A stretch of 64,000 nt of DNA from Qipengyuania sp. JC766 (GCF_040717445.1 NZ_JBFEFL010000001.1:1116001-1180000), one strand, 5' to 3'; positions 17,490 through 26,087 are shown, numbered from the stretch's first letter. The notes: generated by a model from the letters alone, not told the origin. Translations and numbers: made by a program.

Positions 17490-17956
17490 TTACCGACAGC
17501 GCCGCTGCCTATCGCGACGCCCTGCCCGATGGCGGCGCGTTGCTGGGCCTCGATCTCGGCACCAAGACCATCGGCATTGCCACATGCGACCGCGAATGGC
17601 GCTTCGCCACCGCCGGCAAGACCCTGCCACGCGGCAAGTTCGGCCGCGATGCGGAAGCGTTGCGCGCGATCCTGACGGAGCGCGGGACGAAGGGCATCGT
17701 GCTGGGTCTGCCCCGCAACATGGACGGCAGCGAAGGGCCGCGCGCGCAGGCCAGCCGTGCCTATGCCCGCAACCTGGAACAGGCATTCGCACTCCCCATC
17801 CTGCTGTGGGACGAGCGCATGTCCACCGTCGCGGCGGAGCGCGACCTCATCGGGCAGGACACCAGCCGTGCCAAGCGCGCCGGCAAGATCGACAGCCACG
17901 CCGCCGCCATCATCCTTCAGGGCGCCATCGACACGCTGGCGGGCGCTTCGTTTTAG
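17471..17956 (+). CDS. ruvX: Holliday junction resolvase-like RuvX/YqgF
   Basis: 161 residues, RNase H-like fold. The N-terminal LLGLDLGTKTIGIA contains the first catalytic Asp, KGIVLGLPRNMDGSEG is the conserved substrate loop, LWDERMSTV holds the Glu, and the C-terminal KIDSHAAAIILQ holds the last Asp. YqgF proteins act in pre-16S rRNA 5' maturation and are essential in many bacteria. The start lies inside the end of the DUF3089 gene (19-base overlap). Confidence 0.9.
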   Translation: MGSGPLITDSAAAYRDALPDGGALLGLDLGTKTIGIATCDREWRFATAGKTLPRGKFGRDAEALRAILTERGTKGIVLGLPRNMDGSEGPRAQASRAYARNLEQAFALPILLWDERMSTVAAERDLIGQDTSRAKRAGKIDSHAAAIILQGAIDTLAGASF

Positions 17957-17994
17957 GCGTTGCAACGCCGCGCCGCTTCGATAGGCAGCGCGGC

Positions 17995-18447
17995 ATGAAC
18001 GAACAGACGCAATTCGATCCGGGAAAGGCCGCGGGCATGCTGCTGCAGCATGGCCATCCGGGATGGCTGGGCCTGCGCTATACCGGCCATGGCGAGGACT
18101 GGGCGGAACTGGAGCTGCCGTGGCGCGAGGATCTCTTGGGCGAAGCCGACCGGCAGGTGCTCGCTTCCGGCCCGATCGTCAGCCTCATGGACATGGCATC
18201 CGGTCTTGCGATCTGGACGCGGGCGAAGCGCTTCAGCGCGATCGCCACGCTCGACCTGCGCGTCGATTACCAGCGCCCCGCCCGCGACCGGGCGGCGGTC
18301 ATCGGCCGCGCCGAATGCTACAAGATGACCCGCTCTGCTGCCTTCGTGCGCGGAGTGGCGCATGACGGCGATCCCGAAGATCCGGTGGCCAACATTGCCG
18401 GCGTCTTCATGACCATTTCCGGAGGAACGCGCCGTGACGTCGGCTGA
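17995..18447 (+). CDS. PaaI-family hotdog thioesterase, first of a tandem pair
   Basis: 150 residues, hotdog fold. The central segment GPIVSLMDMASGLAIW matches the helix of PaaI-type thioesterases, which hydrolyse aryl- or acyl-CoA esters. It overlaps the next gene by 14 bases. Two adjacent hotdog genes of similar size suggest an old duplication or a hetero-oligomer; substrate unknown. Confidence 0.82.
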   Translation: MNEQTQFDPGKAAGMLLQHGHPGWLGLRYTGHGEDWAELELPWREDLLGEADRQVLASGPIVSLMDMASGLAIWTRAKRFSAIATLDLRVDYQRPARDRAAVIGRAECYKMTRSAAFVRGVAHDGDPEDPVANIAGVFMTISGGTRRDVG

Positions 18448-18862
18448 ATCGAACACGCCCGACCATCCCGAGGCGCTGACGCCCTACGCCCGGTCGCTCG
18501 GCATCGCGGTCCATGGCCACGAGAGCGATGTGCCGGTGCTGTGCGTGCCGTTCGACAGCATCGTGGAGGGACGCCCCGGCTTCTTCCATGGCGGCGCGAC
18601 CGGCGGCCTCTTGGAAACGGCGGGCTACGCCGCACTGCGCGCGGCATTGGCGGAGCGGGACGAGCAGCCGCAACTCAAGCCGATCAATATCACCGTCCAG
18701 TACCTGGCTCCGGCAAAGAACGAGACGACGTACGCCAAGGCGCGCATCACCAAGCTCGGGCGGCGCAACGCGAACATCGCGGTGGAAGCATGGCAGGGCG
18801 ACAGGACGCGGCCCGTCGCCACCGCCGTGATGAACATCCTGATGGCGGAACCGAAGGACTAG
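18434..18862 (+). CDS. PaaI-family hotdog thioesterase, second of a tandem pair
   Basis: 142 residues from GTG at 18434, with GGAGG upstream. The hotdog helix is at PGFFHGGATGGLLETAGYAAL, containing the HGG motif typical of PaaI proteins, and a following strand INITVQYLAPA. It overlaps the upstream thioesterase. It converges on cobS with only about 15 bases between the stops. Confidence 0.85.
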   Translation: MTSAESNTPDHPEALTPYARSLGIAVHGHESDVPVLCVPFDSIVEGRPGFFHGGATGGLLETAGYAALRAALAERDEQPQLKPINITVQYLAPAKNETTYAKARITKLGRRNANIAVEAWQGDRTRPVATAVMNILMAEPKD

Positions 18863-18877
18863 CCGCCGGACAAGGCG

Positions 18878-19870
18878 TCAGGCGCTGCCGACGACGCTTT
18901 CTGGCAAGTCCTCGCCGAAAACGCGCTGGTAATATTCGGCCACCAGCATCCGCTCAGCCTCGTCGCACTTGTTGAGGAAGCTCAGGCGGAAGGCGAAGCC
19001 AGTGTCCTTGAAGATCGCGGCATTCTGCGCCCAGGTGATGACCGTGCGCGGGCTCATCACGGTGGAGATGTCCCCGTTCATGAATCCCTGCCGTGTCAGG
19101 TCGGCGACCTTGATCATGTCCGCCAGCAGCTTCTTGTCCGTGTCCGGGTTCTTCGACGCGACGATCTCCTGCTCGGTTTCGGCGGGCAGGTAGTTCAGGC
19201 CGACCACGATGTTCCAGCGGTCCATCTGGCCCTGGTTGATCGCCTGCGTGCCGTGATACAGCCCGCTGGTATCGCCCAGCCCGACCGTGTTGGACGTGGC
19301 GAACAAGCGGAACCACGGGCTCGGCCGGATCACGCGGTTCTGGTCCAGCAGCGTCAGCTTGCCCTGCTGTTCCAGCACGCGCTGGATCACGAACATCACG
19401 TCCGGACGGCCCGCGTCGTACTCGTCGAACACCAGCGCCACCGGGTGCTGCAACGCCCAAGGCAGCAGCCCCTCGCGGAACTCGGTGACCTGCAGACCGT
19501 CGCGCAGCACGATCGCGTCGCGCCCGATCAGGTCGATGCGGCTGATATGCGCATCCAGGTTGATGCGGATGCACGGCCAGTTGAGGCGCGCGGCGACCTG
19601 CTCGATATGCGTCGACTTGCCGGTTCCGTGATAGCCCTGGACCATCACGCGCCGGTCATGCGCGAACCCCGCGAGGATCGCGAGCGTGGTGTCCGGATCG
19701 AACACGTAGCTTTCGTCGAGGTCGGGCACCCGCTCGTCCGGCTTGCTGAAGGCGGGCACCTGCCAGTCGATGTCGATGCCGAACGTCTCGCGCACGTCCA
19801 CCGTGGTGTCCGGCTCTGCCATAGCGGTGCTCTCGGTCGCGTCGAAGCTCTTGTCGGTCATGTCGTTCAT
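18878..19870 (-). CDS. cobS: cobaltochelatase CobS-type AAA+ ATPase
   Basis: 330 residues. The AAA+ subunit of aerobic CobNST cobaltochelatase, which with CobT forms a chaperone-like ring that drives CobN. Walker A is GYHGTGKST (about 79-87); Walker B is [11 protein letters not shown]-terminal text ([11 protein letters not shown]) is family-typical. In alphaproteobacteria lacking cobalamin synthesis the CobS/CobT pair persists with unclear roles. No cobT or cobN is in the window. The start at 19870 is supported by a promoter only seven bases upstream. Confidence 0.88.
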   Translation of the reverse strand: MNDMTDKSFDATESTAMAEPDTTVDVRETFGIDIDWQVPAFSKPDERVPDLDESYVFDPDTTLAILAGFAHDRRVMVQGYHGTGKSTHIEQVAARLNWPCIRINLDAHISRIDLIGRDAIVLRDGLQVTEFREGLLPWALQHPVALVFDEYDAGRPDVMFVIQRVLEQQGKLTLLDQNRVIRPSPWFRLFATSNTVGLGDTSGLYHGTQAINQGQMDRWNIVVGLNYLPAETEQEIVASKNPDTDKKLLADMIKVADLTRQGFMNGDISTVMSPRTVITWAQNAAIFKDTGFAFRLSFLNKCDEAERMLVAEYYQRVFGEDLPESVVGSA

Positions 19871-19877
19871 TGCGGGC

Positions 19878-19906
19878 GAGGTAGCGAGGCCATGCGCATG
19901 CGGCAA
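19878..19906 (-). promoter_or_regulatory. candidate promoter giving a leaderless cobS mRNA
   Basis: On the minus strand TTGCCG, 17 bases and TACCTC end seven bases before the ATG at 19870, so transcription would begin at or next to the start codon. There is no Shine-Dalgarno in this interval. It faces the divergent MpaB-family gene, whose possible -10 (TATATC, 19938-19943) is equally close to its ATG. Confidence 0.4.
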
Positions 19907-19949
19907 GCGCCCGCGTTCCAATTCCTCGCCCGCCGCCTATATCCATCCC

Positions 19950-20795
19950 ATGCCAGACAGCGCCCTTTCGGAACGCCTGCGCCAGCGCCTCGTCGGGCAG
20001 GTCAGGGCCGTGTTCAACGACGTTGAGGGGGGCGAGCAGCCGGTCCCGCCGTCGGACGATGCCTATTTCGCGAAGGATACGCCGATCCGGATGGTCCATG
20101 CGGACGTGGTGGGCATGATGGTCGGCGGCATTCGCAGCCTGCTGCTGCAGATGCTCCACCCGCACGCGCTGCAGGGCGTCCTCGACCATTCCAATTTTCG
20201 CGCCGACATGCACGGCCGCCTACGCCGGACGGCGCGCTTCATCGCGGTGACGACGTTCGGCGAGGCCGCCCGTGCGGACGAGGCGATCGCGCGGGTCAAC
20301 CGCATCCACGCCGCCGTGTCGGGAACGCTTCCCGACGGTTCGCCCTATTCCGCCACCAACCCGCGCACGCTGGCCTGGGTTCACGTGGCCGAGGCGACCA
20401 GCTTCCTCGAGGCGTATCTGACCTATGTGCGCCCGGGAATGCCGTTTGCGGAGCAGGACGAATACTACCGGCAGTTCGCGCTGATCGCGCGCAAGCTCGG
20501 CGCCGATCCGGTGCCCGAGACGAAGAACGAGGCCGAGGCACTCTTTCGCGAGTTGCGGCGGGACCTGCGCCCGTCGAAGGAAGCGCGCGAAGTGGCGGAC
20601 CTCGTCCTGACGCAGAAACCGGAAGGCGCCCCGCCCGCCGTGCAGGCGATGCTGGGTACGGCGGCAGTCGACTTGCTGCCGGGGTTCGCGCGCGAGATGC
20701 TGGGGCTCGGCCGCCCCGGCCTCGGTGCCCTGCCCGCCCGCTTCGCCACGCGCGCCGCGGGCCGGACGCTGCGCTGGGCGTTCCGGCAGGGCTGA
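19950..20795 (+). CDS. oxygenase MpaB-family protein (DUF2236)
   Basis: 281 residues. The sequence matches the DUF2236/MpaB family, which includes heme-dependent rubber-cleaving latex clearing protein and fungal MpaB. Typical segments are RMVHADVVGMMVGGIRSLLLQMLHPHALQGV, with His residues placed as expected for a heme site, and TPLAWVHVAEATSF-like text in the middle. No signal peptide. Substrate unknown. Divergent from cobS and convergent with the HxlR-type gene. Confidence 0.82.
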   Translation: MPDSALSERLRQRLVGQVRAVFNDVEGGEQPVPPSDDAYFAKDTPIRMVHADVVGMMVGGIRSLLLQMLHPHALQGVLDHSNFRADMHGRLRRTARFIAVTTFGEAARADEAIARVNRIHAAVSGTLPDGSPYSATNPRTLAWVHVAEATSFLEAYLTYVRPGMPFAEQDEYYRQFALIARKLGADPVPETKNEAEALFRELRRDLRPSKEAREVADLVLTQKPEGAPPAVQAMLGTAAVDLLPGFAREMLGLGRPGLGALPARFATRAAGRTLRWAFRQG

Positions 20796-20804
20796 CCGGT
20801 GGCC

Positions 20805-21500
20805 TCACGCGAGCTTGGGCGGCAGGCCGAACAGGTTCACATATCGCATTGCCAGGTCCCGGTCGCCCGCGATCCGCAGGCCCGCATCGGCTTCCAGTTC
20901 CGTCCAGGGAATCCCGGCGTAGATCCCGGCGGCAATGATGGCTGCGTCAGGAGCGTGGAAGCTCGCATCCGCCTCGCCCACATCGCCGCGCCGGATCTTC
21001 ACTTCGCCCGGCGCTCCGCTCGCGAGGAAACTCTCTTCCCCAATCGCAAACCCGACCGTGCCGCGAAAATCCCCGATCCGATCCCGATCGACCATGGTGC
21101 GCATGGACAGCATCAGGGACACGGCAGACAGCGGCAGCGTCGGATCGTGGTCCGAGGATTTCGCCGCCCAACGGCCCAGTTCCTGGATCAGGGGCTCGGC
21201 CGCGTATCCCCATTCGGTCAGCTCGTAGGCCTGCACGCGTCCCGGTGGCGGCAACTGCCGCCTTGAGAGAACGCCTGCCTGTTCCAGCGATCCCAGCCGC
21301 TCGGTCAGGACTTTGGCCGAGATTCCCGGCAAATGCGCACGCAGGTCCGAAAACCGCCGCGGCCCGAACATGAGTTCGCGCACGATCAGCAGGGCCCACC
21401 GCTCCCCTACGAGCTCCATCCCAAAAGCGGTTCCGCAGGCATCGTTGTACCACCTGCCATGCACGTCCTGTCGCTTGTTTGTTTCGTTTGGTAACTTCAT
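20805..21500 (-). CDS. HxlR-type winged-helix regulator with C-terminal SCP2-like domain
   Basis: 231 residues from ATG at 21500. The first about 115 residues are a winged helix of the HxlR group (CGTAFGMELVGERWALLIVRELMFGPRRFSDLR, LPGISAKVLTERLGSLE). The remaining about 110 residues (about 120-231) look like an SCP2/sterol-carrier-type pocket, a plausible small-molecule sensor; that domain call is moderate. It is divergent from the six-gene operon starting at 21593, with 92 bases between, so it is the likely local repressor or activator. Two more in-frame starts upstream are possible. Confidence 0.85.
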   Translation of the reverse strand: MKLPNETNKRQDVHGRWYNDACGTAFGMELVGERWALLIVRELMFGPRRFSDLRAHLPGISAKVLTERLGSLEQAGVLSRRQLPPPGRVQAYELTEWGYAAEPLIQELGRWAAKSSDHDPTLPLSAVSLMLSMRTMVDRDRIGDFRGTVGFAIGEESFLASGAPGEVKIRRGDVGEADASFHAPDAAIIAAGIYAGIPWTELEADAGLRIAGDRDLAMRYVNLFGLPPKLA

Positions 21501-21516
21501 TGTTGCTTTTAGTAAC
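21491..21516. promoter_or_regulatory. candidate operator in the HxlR divergon
   Basis: The pentamer GTAAC occurs at 21491-21495 and 21512-21516, exactly 21 bases (two helical turns) apart, in an A/T-rich stretch that spans the HxlR start codon. A bound dimer could block the regulator's own translation start and promoter. By-eye call only. Confidence 0.35.
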
Positions 21517-21592
21517 ACACTATCGCACAAAGCTCAAGGTCCGAGTCGGCCTAAGGGGGAAGAGGGCCGACGCAATCGAAGGGAGAGTTTCG

Positions 21593-21946
21593 ATGTATGT
21601 GAACGGATTTGTCCTCGCCGTGCCCGAAGCCAGCAAGGAGGCCTACAAGGACGTGGCCGAGCGGTTCTGGGGCATCGTCAAGGATTTCGGCGCGACCGGC
21701 CAGTTCGAATGCTGGGAAGCCGATGTCCAGGACGGTCACACCACCGATTTCCGCCGGGCGACCAAGTGCGAGGAAGGCGAAAGGATCGTCTTCAGCTGGG
21801 TCACCTGGCCGGACAAGGCCACCGCCGATGCGAGCCAAGACAAGATGATGGCCGATCCGCGCATGGAACAGTTCGGCGACATGCCGTTCGACGGCAAGCG
21901 GATGATCTATGGCGGATTCGAGCCGCTCGTCTGGAAGGAAGCGTGA
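21593..21946 (+). CDS. DUF1428-family protein
   Basis: 117 residues, cytoplasmic, dimeric alpha/beta-barrel type (DUF1428, similar to E. coli YbaA). The opening MYVNGFVLAVPEASKEAY and the closing KRMIYGGFEPLV are family signatures. No enzymatic function is established. It is first in an operon with GST and VOC proteins and has GGGAGA upstream of its ATG. Its stop overlaps the next GTG (GTGA). Confidence 0.88.
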   Translation: MYVNGFVLAVPEASKEAYKDVAERFWGIVKDFGATGQFECWEADVQDGHTTDFRRATKCEEGERIVFSWVTWPDKATADASQDKMMADPRMEQFGDMPFDGKRMIYGGFEPLVWKEA

Positions 21947-22596
21947 CCGACCCGGTCACCATCTGGACGCTCGACTGGGTGCCGGAGGGCCCGCGCGGCT
22001 TCGTGCGCGATCTTCGGCTACGCTGGGCGTGCGAGGAAGCGGGCATCCCCTACGAGATCGAGACCGTCGCCTTCGAGACGCGCGAGACCAACCATCTCGA
22101 CCGCCAGCCCTTCGGCCAAGTGCCGATGCTGGAGGATGGCGAGATACGCCTGTTCGAAAGCGGCGCGGGACTGATCCATCTCGGCAGGAAAAGCGAGGTG
22201 CTCCTGCCGGCGGACGAGCGGGGCCGCGCCGAAACGATCCAGTGGATGCTGGCGGGGCTCAACACGCTCGAGATGGTCACCATGCCGTGGATAGTGCTGC
22301 AATGGTCGCAAGAGGACATTCCGGCGATCACGGACTGGCTGGACAAGCGGCTTGGCCAGATGGAGGCGGTGCTGGCAGCGCGCGAATGGCTGGTCGCCGA
22401 CCGTTTCACCCTGGCCGATCTCGTCATGGCGGACGTGCTTCGCGTGGACCTGGTCCGGCGCCACGGGGACCGCCCGGCCAGCGAAGCCTACGTGGAGCGG
22501 ATCACCGCGCGGCCCGCCTTCCGCAAGGTTCACGCCGAACAGATCGCGCAATTCGAGGCCGCGGACGCTGCACGCAAGGAGAGGGAACATGGCTAA
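21943..22596 (+). CDS. glutathione S-transferase family protein
   Basis: 217 residues from a GTG overlapping the DUF1428 stop. An N-terminal thioredoxin-like domain (about 1-85) has FGQVPMLEDGEIRLFESGA, the cis-Pro and glutathione gamma-Glu binding Glu-Ser pair, and an all-helical C-terminal domain has the FTLADLVMADVL N-capping motif. The first residues lack an obvious catalytic Ser/Tyr/Cys near position 10, so the class is unclear. It overlaps the next gene by eight bases. Confidence 0.88.
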   Translation: MTDPVTIWTLDWVPEGPRGFVRDLRLRWACEEAGIPYEIETVAFETRETNHLDRQPFGQVPMLEDGEIRLFESGAGLIHLGRKSEVLLPADERGRAETIQWMLAGLNTLEMVTMPWIVLQWSQEDIPAITDWLDKRLGQMEAVLAAREWLVADRFTLADLVMADVLRVDLVRRHGDRPASEAYVERITARPAFRKVHAEQIAQFEAADAARKEREHG

Positions 22597-23380
22597 CCAT
22601 CACGGCGACTTCATCTGGTACGAACTGCTGACGACGGATGCCGACGCGGCGCAGGAATTCTACGCGGGCCTGGTCGGCTGGCGCTTTCAGGGCGGCAACC
22701 AGCCGGACATGGATTATCGCATGTTCGGACCGGGCGACACGCCCGAAGTCGGCGGGCTCATGGCGATCACGCAGGACATGAAGGACGGCGGCGCGCGGCC
22801 CATGTGGGCTGGCTACATCGCGGTGGACGACGTCGATGGAACCGCGAAGAATATCGCCGATGCGGGCGGCACCATCCTGATGGAGCCGCAGGATATTCCC
22901 GATGTCGGCCGCTTCGCCTTCTGTACCGATCCGCAAGGCGCCCCGTTCTACATCATGCGCGGTTTCTCCGACGAGGAGAGCCATGCCTTTGCCCTCGACG
23001 GTCCGAAGGAAGGGCACTGCGCCTGGAACGAGCTCACGAGCGGGGATCGCGAAGGCGCCGCCCGCTTCTACGCCGACATCTTCGGGTGGGAGCTGGGCGA
23101 CAGCATGGATATGGGCGAGATGGGCCCGTACGACATGTACCGGAACCCGCCGCACGAGAACATGCTCGGCGCGATCATGCAGAAGCCCCAGGAAATGCCG
23201 GTATCTCTCTGGAATTACTACTTCCGCGTGCCCGATATCGACACTGCGGCGGACTATACCAAGGCGAATGGCGGGCAGGTCCTGTTCGGGCCGTCGGAAA
23301 TCCCCGGCGGGGAATATGTGTTCAACGGTATCGATCCGCAGGGTGCGATGTTCTCCCTGCTCGGCAAGAAAGGCAACTGA
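22589..23380 (+). CDS. two-module VOC-superfamily protein (glyoxalase/dioxygenase fold)
   Basis: 263 residues. Two VOC modules are visible, about 1-127 and 135-263, each starting with a similar strand (FIWYELLTTDADAAQEFY and CAWNELTSGDREGAARFY) and each ending in an FCTDPQGAPF- or NGIDPQGAMF-type segment. Such proteins act as glyoxalases, fosfomycin-resistance-like or extradiol enzymes; here a glutathione-linked detoxification role is suggested by flanking GSTs. Substrate unknown. Confidence 0.88.
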   Translation: MANHHGDFIWYELLTTDADAAQEFYAGLVGWRFQGGNQPDMDYRMFGPGDTPEVGGLMAITQDMKDGGARPMWAGYIAVDDVDGTAKNIADAGGTILMEPQDIPDVGRFAFCTDPQGAPFYIMRGFSDEESHAFALDGPKEGHCAWNELTSGDREGAARFYADIFGWELGDSMDMGEMGPYDMYRNPPHENMLGAIMQKPQEMPVSLWNYYFRVPDIDTAADYTKANGGQVLFGPSEIPGGEYVFNGIDPQGAMFSLLGKKGN

Positions 23381-23383
23381 TCC

Positions 23384-24022
23384 ATGGCGGAATATACCTT
23401 CTACACCAATCCGATGAGCCGCGGGCAGATCGCGCGCTGGGCGCTGCACGAGGCGGGCGCGGATTACGAGCAGGTGCTGGTCGAGTACGGGCCCGACCAG
23501 CCCGACGCGTTCGTCAAGGCGAACCCGATGCGAAAGTTTCCCACGCTGGTCCACCATAATGGAGACCACGACCACGCGGTCACCGAAGCGGCCGCGATCT
23601 GCCATTACCTCGCCGAAATGCATCCCGATGCCGGCCTGCTGCCGGATACGCACGAGAAGGCGGCGTATTTCCGTTACCTCTTTTTTGCCGCCGGGCCGAT
23701 GGAGCAGGCGATCACCGCCCAGAACATGGGCTGGACGATCGATGATCCGCAGAAACAGGGCATGGCAGGCTTCGGCAGCTACGACCGCGCGGTCGACGCC
23801 TTCGAAACGATGCTGGCGGATCGCGACTACGTGTGCGGCGACCGCTTCACGATGGCGGACGTCTATGTTGGTAGCCAGGCGATCTGGGGCGTCGATTTCG
23901 GCACCCTGCCCAAGCGCGACGCGTTCGTCGCCTATGGCGAGCGGTTGAAGTCGCGCGAAGGATACAAGGCGGCAAAGCAGATCGACAACGACCTGATCGC
24001 GAAGGCAAAGGCCGATGGCTGA
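23384..24022 (+). CDS. glutathione S-transferase family protein
   Basis: 212 residues, starts four bases after the VOC gene. The N-terminal TFYTNPMSRGQIARWALHE places a Ser or Tyr near the glutathione thiol, followed by NPMRKFPTLV (cis-Pro) and TEAAAICHYLAE (Glu/Ser-site region). The C-terminal domain has the FTMADVYVGSQAIWG helix cap. Second GST of the operon; the two are only distantly alike. It overlaps the next gene by eight bases. Confidence 0.9.
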   Translation: MAEYTFYTNPMSRGQIARWALHEAGADYEQVLVEYGPDQPDAFVKANPMRKFPTLVHHNGDHDHAVTEAAAICHYLAEMHPDAGLLPDTHEKAAYFRYLFFAAGPMEQAITAQNMGWTIDDPQKQGMAGFGSYDRAVDAFETMLADRDYVCGDRFTMADVYVGSQAIWGVDFGTLPKRDAFVAYGERLKSREGYKAAKQIDNDLIAKAKADG

Positions 24023-24497
24023 TCCCAGGGCCACCATCTGCCTGTGGTTCGACAAGGACGCAGAGGACGCCGCGCGCTTCTATGCCGCGACTTTCCCCGA
24101 AAGCAGGATGGGCGAAGTCCAGCGCGCACCGGGCGACAACCCCTCGACGAAGGAAGGCGAGGTTCTGCTTGCCACCCTCACCCTTTGCGGGCTGCCCTAT
24201 CTCCTGCTGAACGGCGGCCCCGCTTTCAAACCGGACGAAGCATATTCGCTCCAGGTCCATACCGACGATCAGGAAGAGACCGACCGGCTGTGGAACGCGA
24301 TCGTCGGCAATGGCGGGCAGGAGAGCGCCTGCGGCTGGTGCAAGGACAAATGGGGCGTTTCCTGGCAGATCACGCCGCGCGCGCTCACCAGCGCCCTGTC
24401 CGCCGGTGGCGAGGAATCCAGACGCGCCTTCGAAGCGATGATGGGCATGACGAAAATCGACGTCGCCGCGATCGAAGCGGCGCGGCGGGGAGACTGA
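24015..24497 (+). CDS. PhnB-like VOC protein (3-demethylubiquinone methyltransferase-like fold)
   Basis: 160 residues of the PhnB/PF06983 type. The opening RATICLWFDKDAEDAARFY and the later CGWCKDKWGVSWQITP are hallmarks. Despite the family's historical name these are not methyltransferases; they have a VOC fold and unknown activity. It ends five bases before the SRPBCC gene. Confidence 0.88.
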   Translation: MADPRATICLWFDKDAEDAARFYAATFPESRMGEVQRAPGDNPSTKEGEVLLATLTLCGLPYLLLNGGPAFKPDEAYSLQVHTDDQEETDRLWNAIVGNGGQESACGWCKDKWGVSWQITPRALTSALSAGGEESRRAFEAMMGMTKIDVAAIEAARRGD

Positions 24498-24501
24498 TGC
24501 G

Positions 24502-24954
24502 ATGAGCGAGCACAACGAACTGACGGTGACCACCTACATTGATGCCCCAACCGAAAAGGTGTGGAAGGTCATGGCATATCGTCAGACCGAATGGTTCTGC
24601 CCCGCCCCGTGGAAGGCCGAAGTGGTGGAGCAGGACCGGCGTCCGGGCGGACGCGACGCAATGATGTTCCACGGTCCCGACGGGGAGGAAATGCCTCAGG
24701 AAGGCATTTTCCTTGCCTGGGACGAAGGACGGCGCTTCGCCAGCACAGACGCGATCGTCGGCGATCTCGAACCCGCCGGTCCTTTCATGATCGGCATCTG
24801 GCAAGTTGAACCCGAAGGCGACGGAACACGCTATACGGGAATTGCGCGCCATTGGAGCGACGAGGAACGCAAGAAGCATGAGGCGATGGGGTTTTTGCAG
24901 GGATGGCAAGCCGCTGCCGCACAACTGAAGGCGATCTGCGAAAACGACAGCTGA
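24502..24954 (+). CDS. SRPBCC/AHSA1-domain protein
   Basis: 150 residues. A START-like ligand-binding fold: the opening LTVTTYIDAPTEKVWKVM and the closing helix KKHEAMGFLQGWQAAAAQLKAI are characteristic of AHSA1/ActivatorHsp90-type proteins. It probably binds a hydrophobic ligand; several such genes sit beside GST or HxlR/ArsR regulators. Last gene of the six-gene operon. Confidence 0.88.
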   Translation: MSEHNELTVTTYIDAPTEKVWKVMAYRQTEWFCPAPWKAEVVEQDRRPGGRDAMMFHGPDGEEMPQEGIFLAWDEGRRFASTDAIVGDLEPAGPFMIGIWQVEPEGDGTRYTGIARHWSDEERKKHEAMGFLQGWQAAAAQLKAICENDS

Positions 24955-25340
24955 CACTGGCAGGGTACAAAAAACCTTCGGGGGGCCTGCCTCGTGCCTC
25001 GTGCAAAGCTCGGTTGCATCGCGCGATCCGTTTTTCGAGGCATATGTTCGTGATCGCCGCCGGATTTTGGCCCGTACCTCTGCGATCCCCTCGCGGGCAT
25101 TCGCTTGGCGCGCATCTACTTGCGCTTTGCGCACTAATTTCGGTCATTCGCCCAACCACCTATGGCTCCTGAATGCGGTTATCACCGCGAGCCTCTAGTC
25201 ATAGCCGCTATCGGAACTGCTGGAGCGGTCCCTGAATGTCGGAGGTTGGACAGGAAATCATGCCCACAAATTGGGTCTGAGGGGTCCGCGCTTTCGGGCG
25301 GTACTTTCGCTTGTCCGATACTATCTCTACCCCTGTATAA
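24955..25340. other. 386-base spacer of lower G+C before the membrane LuxR-type gene
   Basis: No convincing gene on either strand. An interrupted inverted repeat (GGCTC...GCGG loop CCGC...GAGCC, 25163-25192) is present but has no T-run. A GGCAGG/CCTGCC pair at about 24960-24995 just after the operon could be a weak terminator. Base composition drops from here through 26087, suggesting imported DNA. Confidence 0.4.
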
Positions 25341-26087
25341 ATGGAGAACGAAGAGAAACTCGCCCGATTAACTGAGCGCGAGAAAGTGTGCCTGCGGCAA
25401 TGGCTGCAACACAAAACCGCGAAAGAAATCGCTGCCAACCTGCAGATTTCGCATCATGCGGTAGAGAAGCGCTTAAAGATGGCTAGAACGAAGCTTGGCA
25501 CCACTTCCTCGATGGCAGCCGCACGGTTGCTCAATGAGGCAGAGGGGTACGGTCGAACAGTACCCCAAGCGCCGGACCTTACTGCTTCATCTCGCCAGTC
25601 CCATACGGCCTTCACCAGGCCACTAATTATGGGAGCAATCGGCATGACCTTGATCGCAGCAACAGCATTATTCTTTATGTATCAGTCCGCAGCAGAGCAG
25701 ACGCCCCATCGGGATACCGCGCCTCAGGTTCGGCAAGAAGATGAGCAACTTGACCTCGCACTTGCCAACCTTATCACTTCGGCTGAGGTTGGCCCTGATG
25801 GGGAGGTCTTTTTGGCAATCCCTCTTAGCGACCAACGCTATCTGCAACCGCTAAGCGGCCACTACTGGCAGATTAGCGCCGCAGGGCACCGCGACCTTGC
25901 TTCGCGCTCGCTGTGGCATCGCACCCTCGATGTGAAGGGCCGCCAAGCGTCGGGCAAACCGCTCTATTACGATTTAAATCAATTCCCGAGTGAACCCCTC
26001 CGGGTTGCTCAGCGTTCGATTTTCTTGCCACGCAGCAATGTCGAATGGCAATTTATCGTCGCGCGGTCACGCGAATCGTACGATTGA
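25341..26087 (+). CDS. membrane-anchored LuxR-type HTH protein with extracytoplasmic sensor-like domain
   Basis: 248 residues. Residues about 5-65 are a LuxR/GerE helix-turn-helix (LTEREKVCLRQWLQHKTAKEI, ISHHAVEKRLKMARTKLG). A linker leads to one membrane helix (about 95-114) and then an extracytoplasmic domain (about 135-248). That domain (SDQRYLQPLSGHYWQI, RSLWHRTL, RVAQRSIFLP) resembles the periplasmic sensor of alphaproteobacterial histidine kinases, but the protein ends where the second helix and kinase would start. This gives a CadC/ToxR-like one-component layout. G+C is low for the window (29 of 60 bases at 25441-25500). Confidence 0.8.
   Translation: MENEEKLARLTEREKVCLRQWLQHKTAKEIAANLQISHHAVEKRLKMARTKLGTTSSMAAARLLNEAEGYGRTVPQAPDLTASSRQSHTAFTRPLIMGAIGMTLIAATALFFMYQSAAEQTPHRDTAPQVRQEDEQLDLALANLITSAEVGPDGEVFLAIPLSDQRYLQPLSGHYWQISAAGHRDLASRSLWHRTLDVKGRQASGKPLYYDLNQFPSEPLRVAQRSIFLPRSNVEWQFIVARSRESYD

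Noticed and set aside
25163-25192. Interrupted hairpin as terminator or small RNA
   Set aside because: The stem is broken and lacks a T-run; no supporting promoter is visible.
25312-25343. TTGTCC...TATAAA as promoter of the LuxR-type gene
   Set aside because: The TATAAA is fused to the ATG, so transcription would begin inside the coding sequence, and the spacer is 19 bases. The real promoter is probably further upstream.
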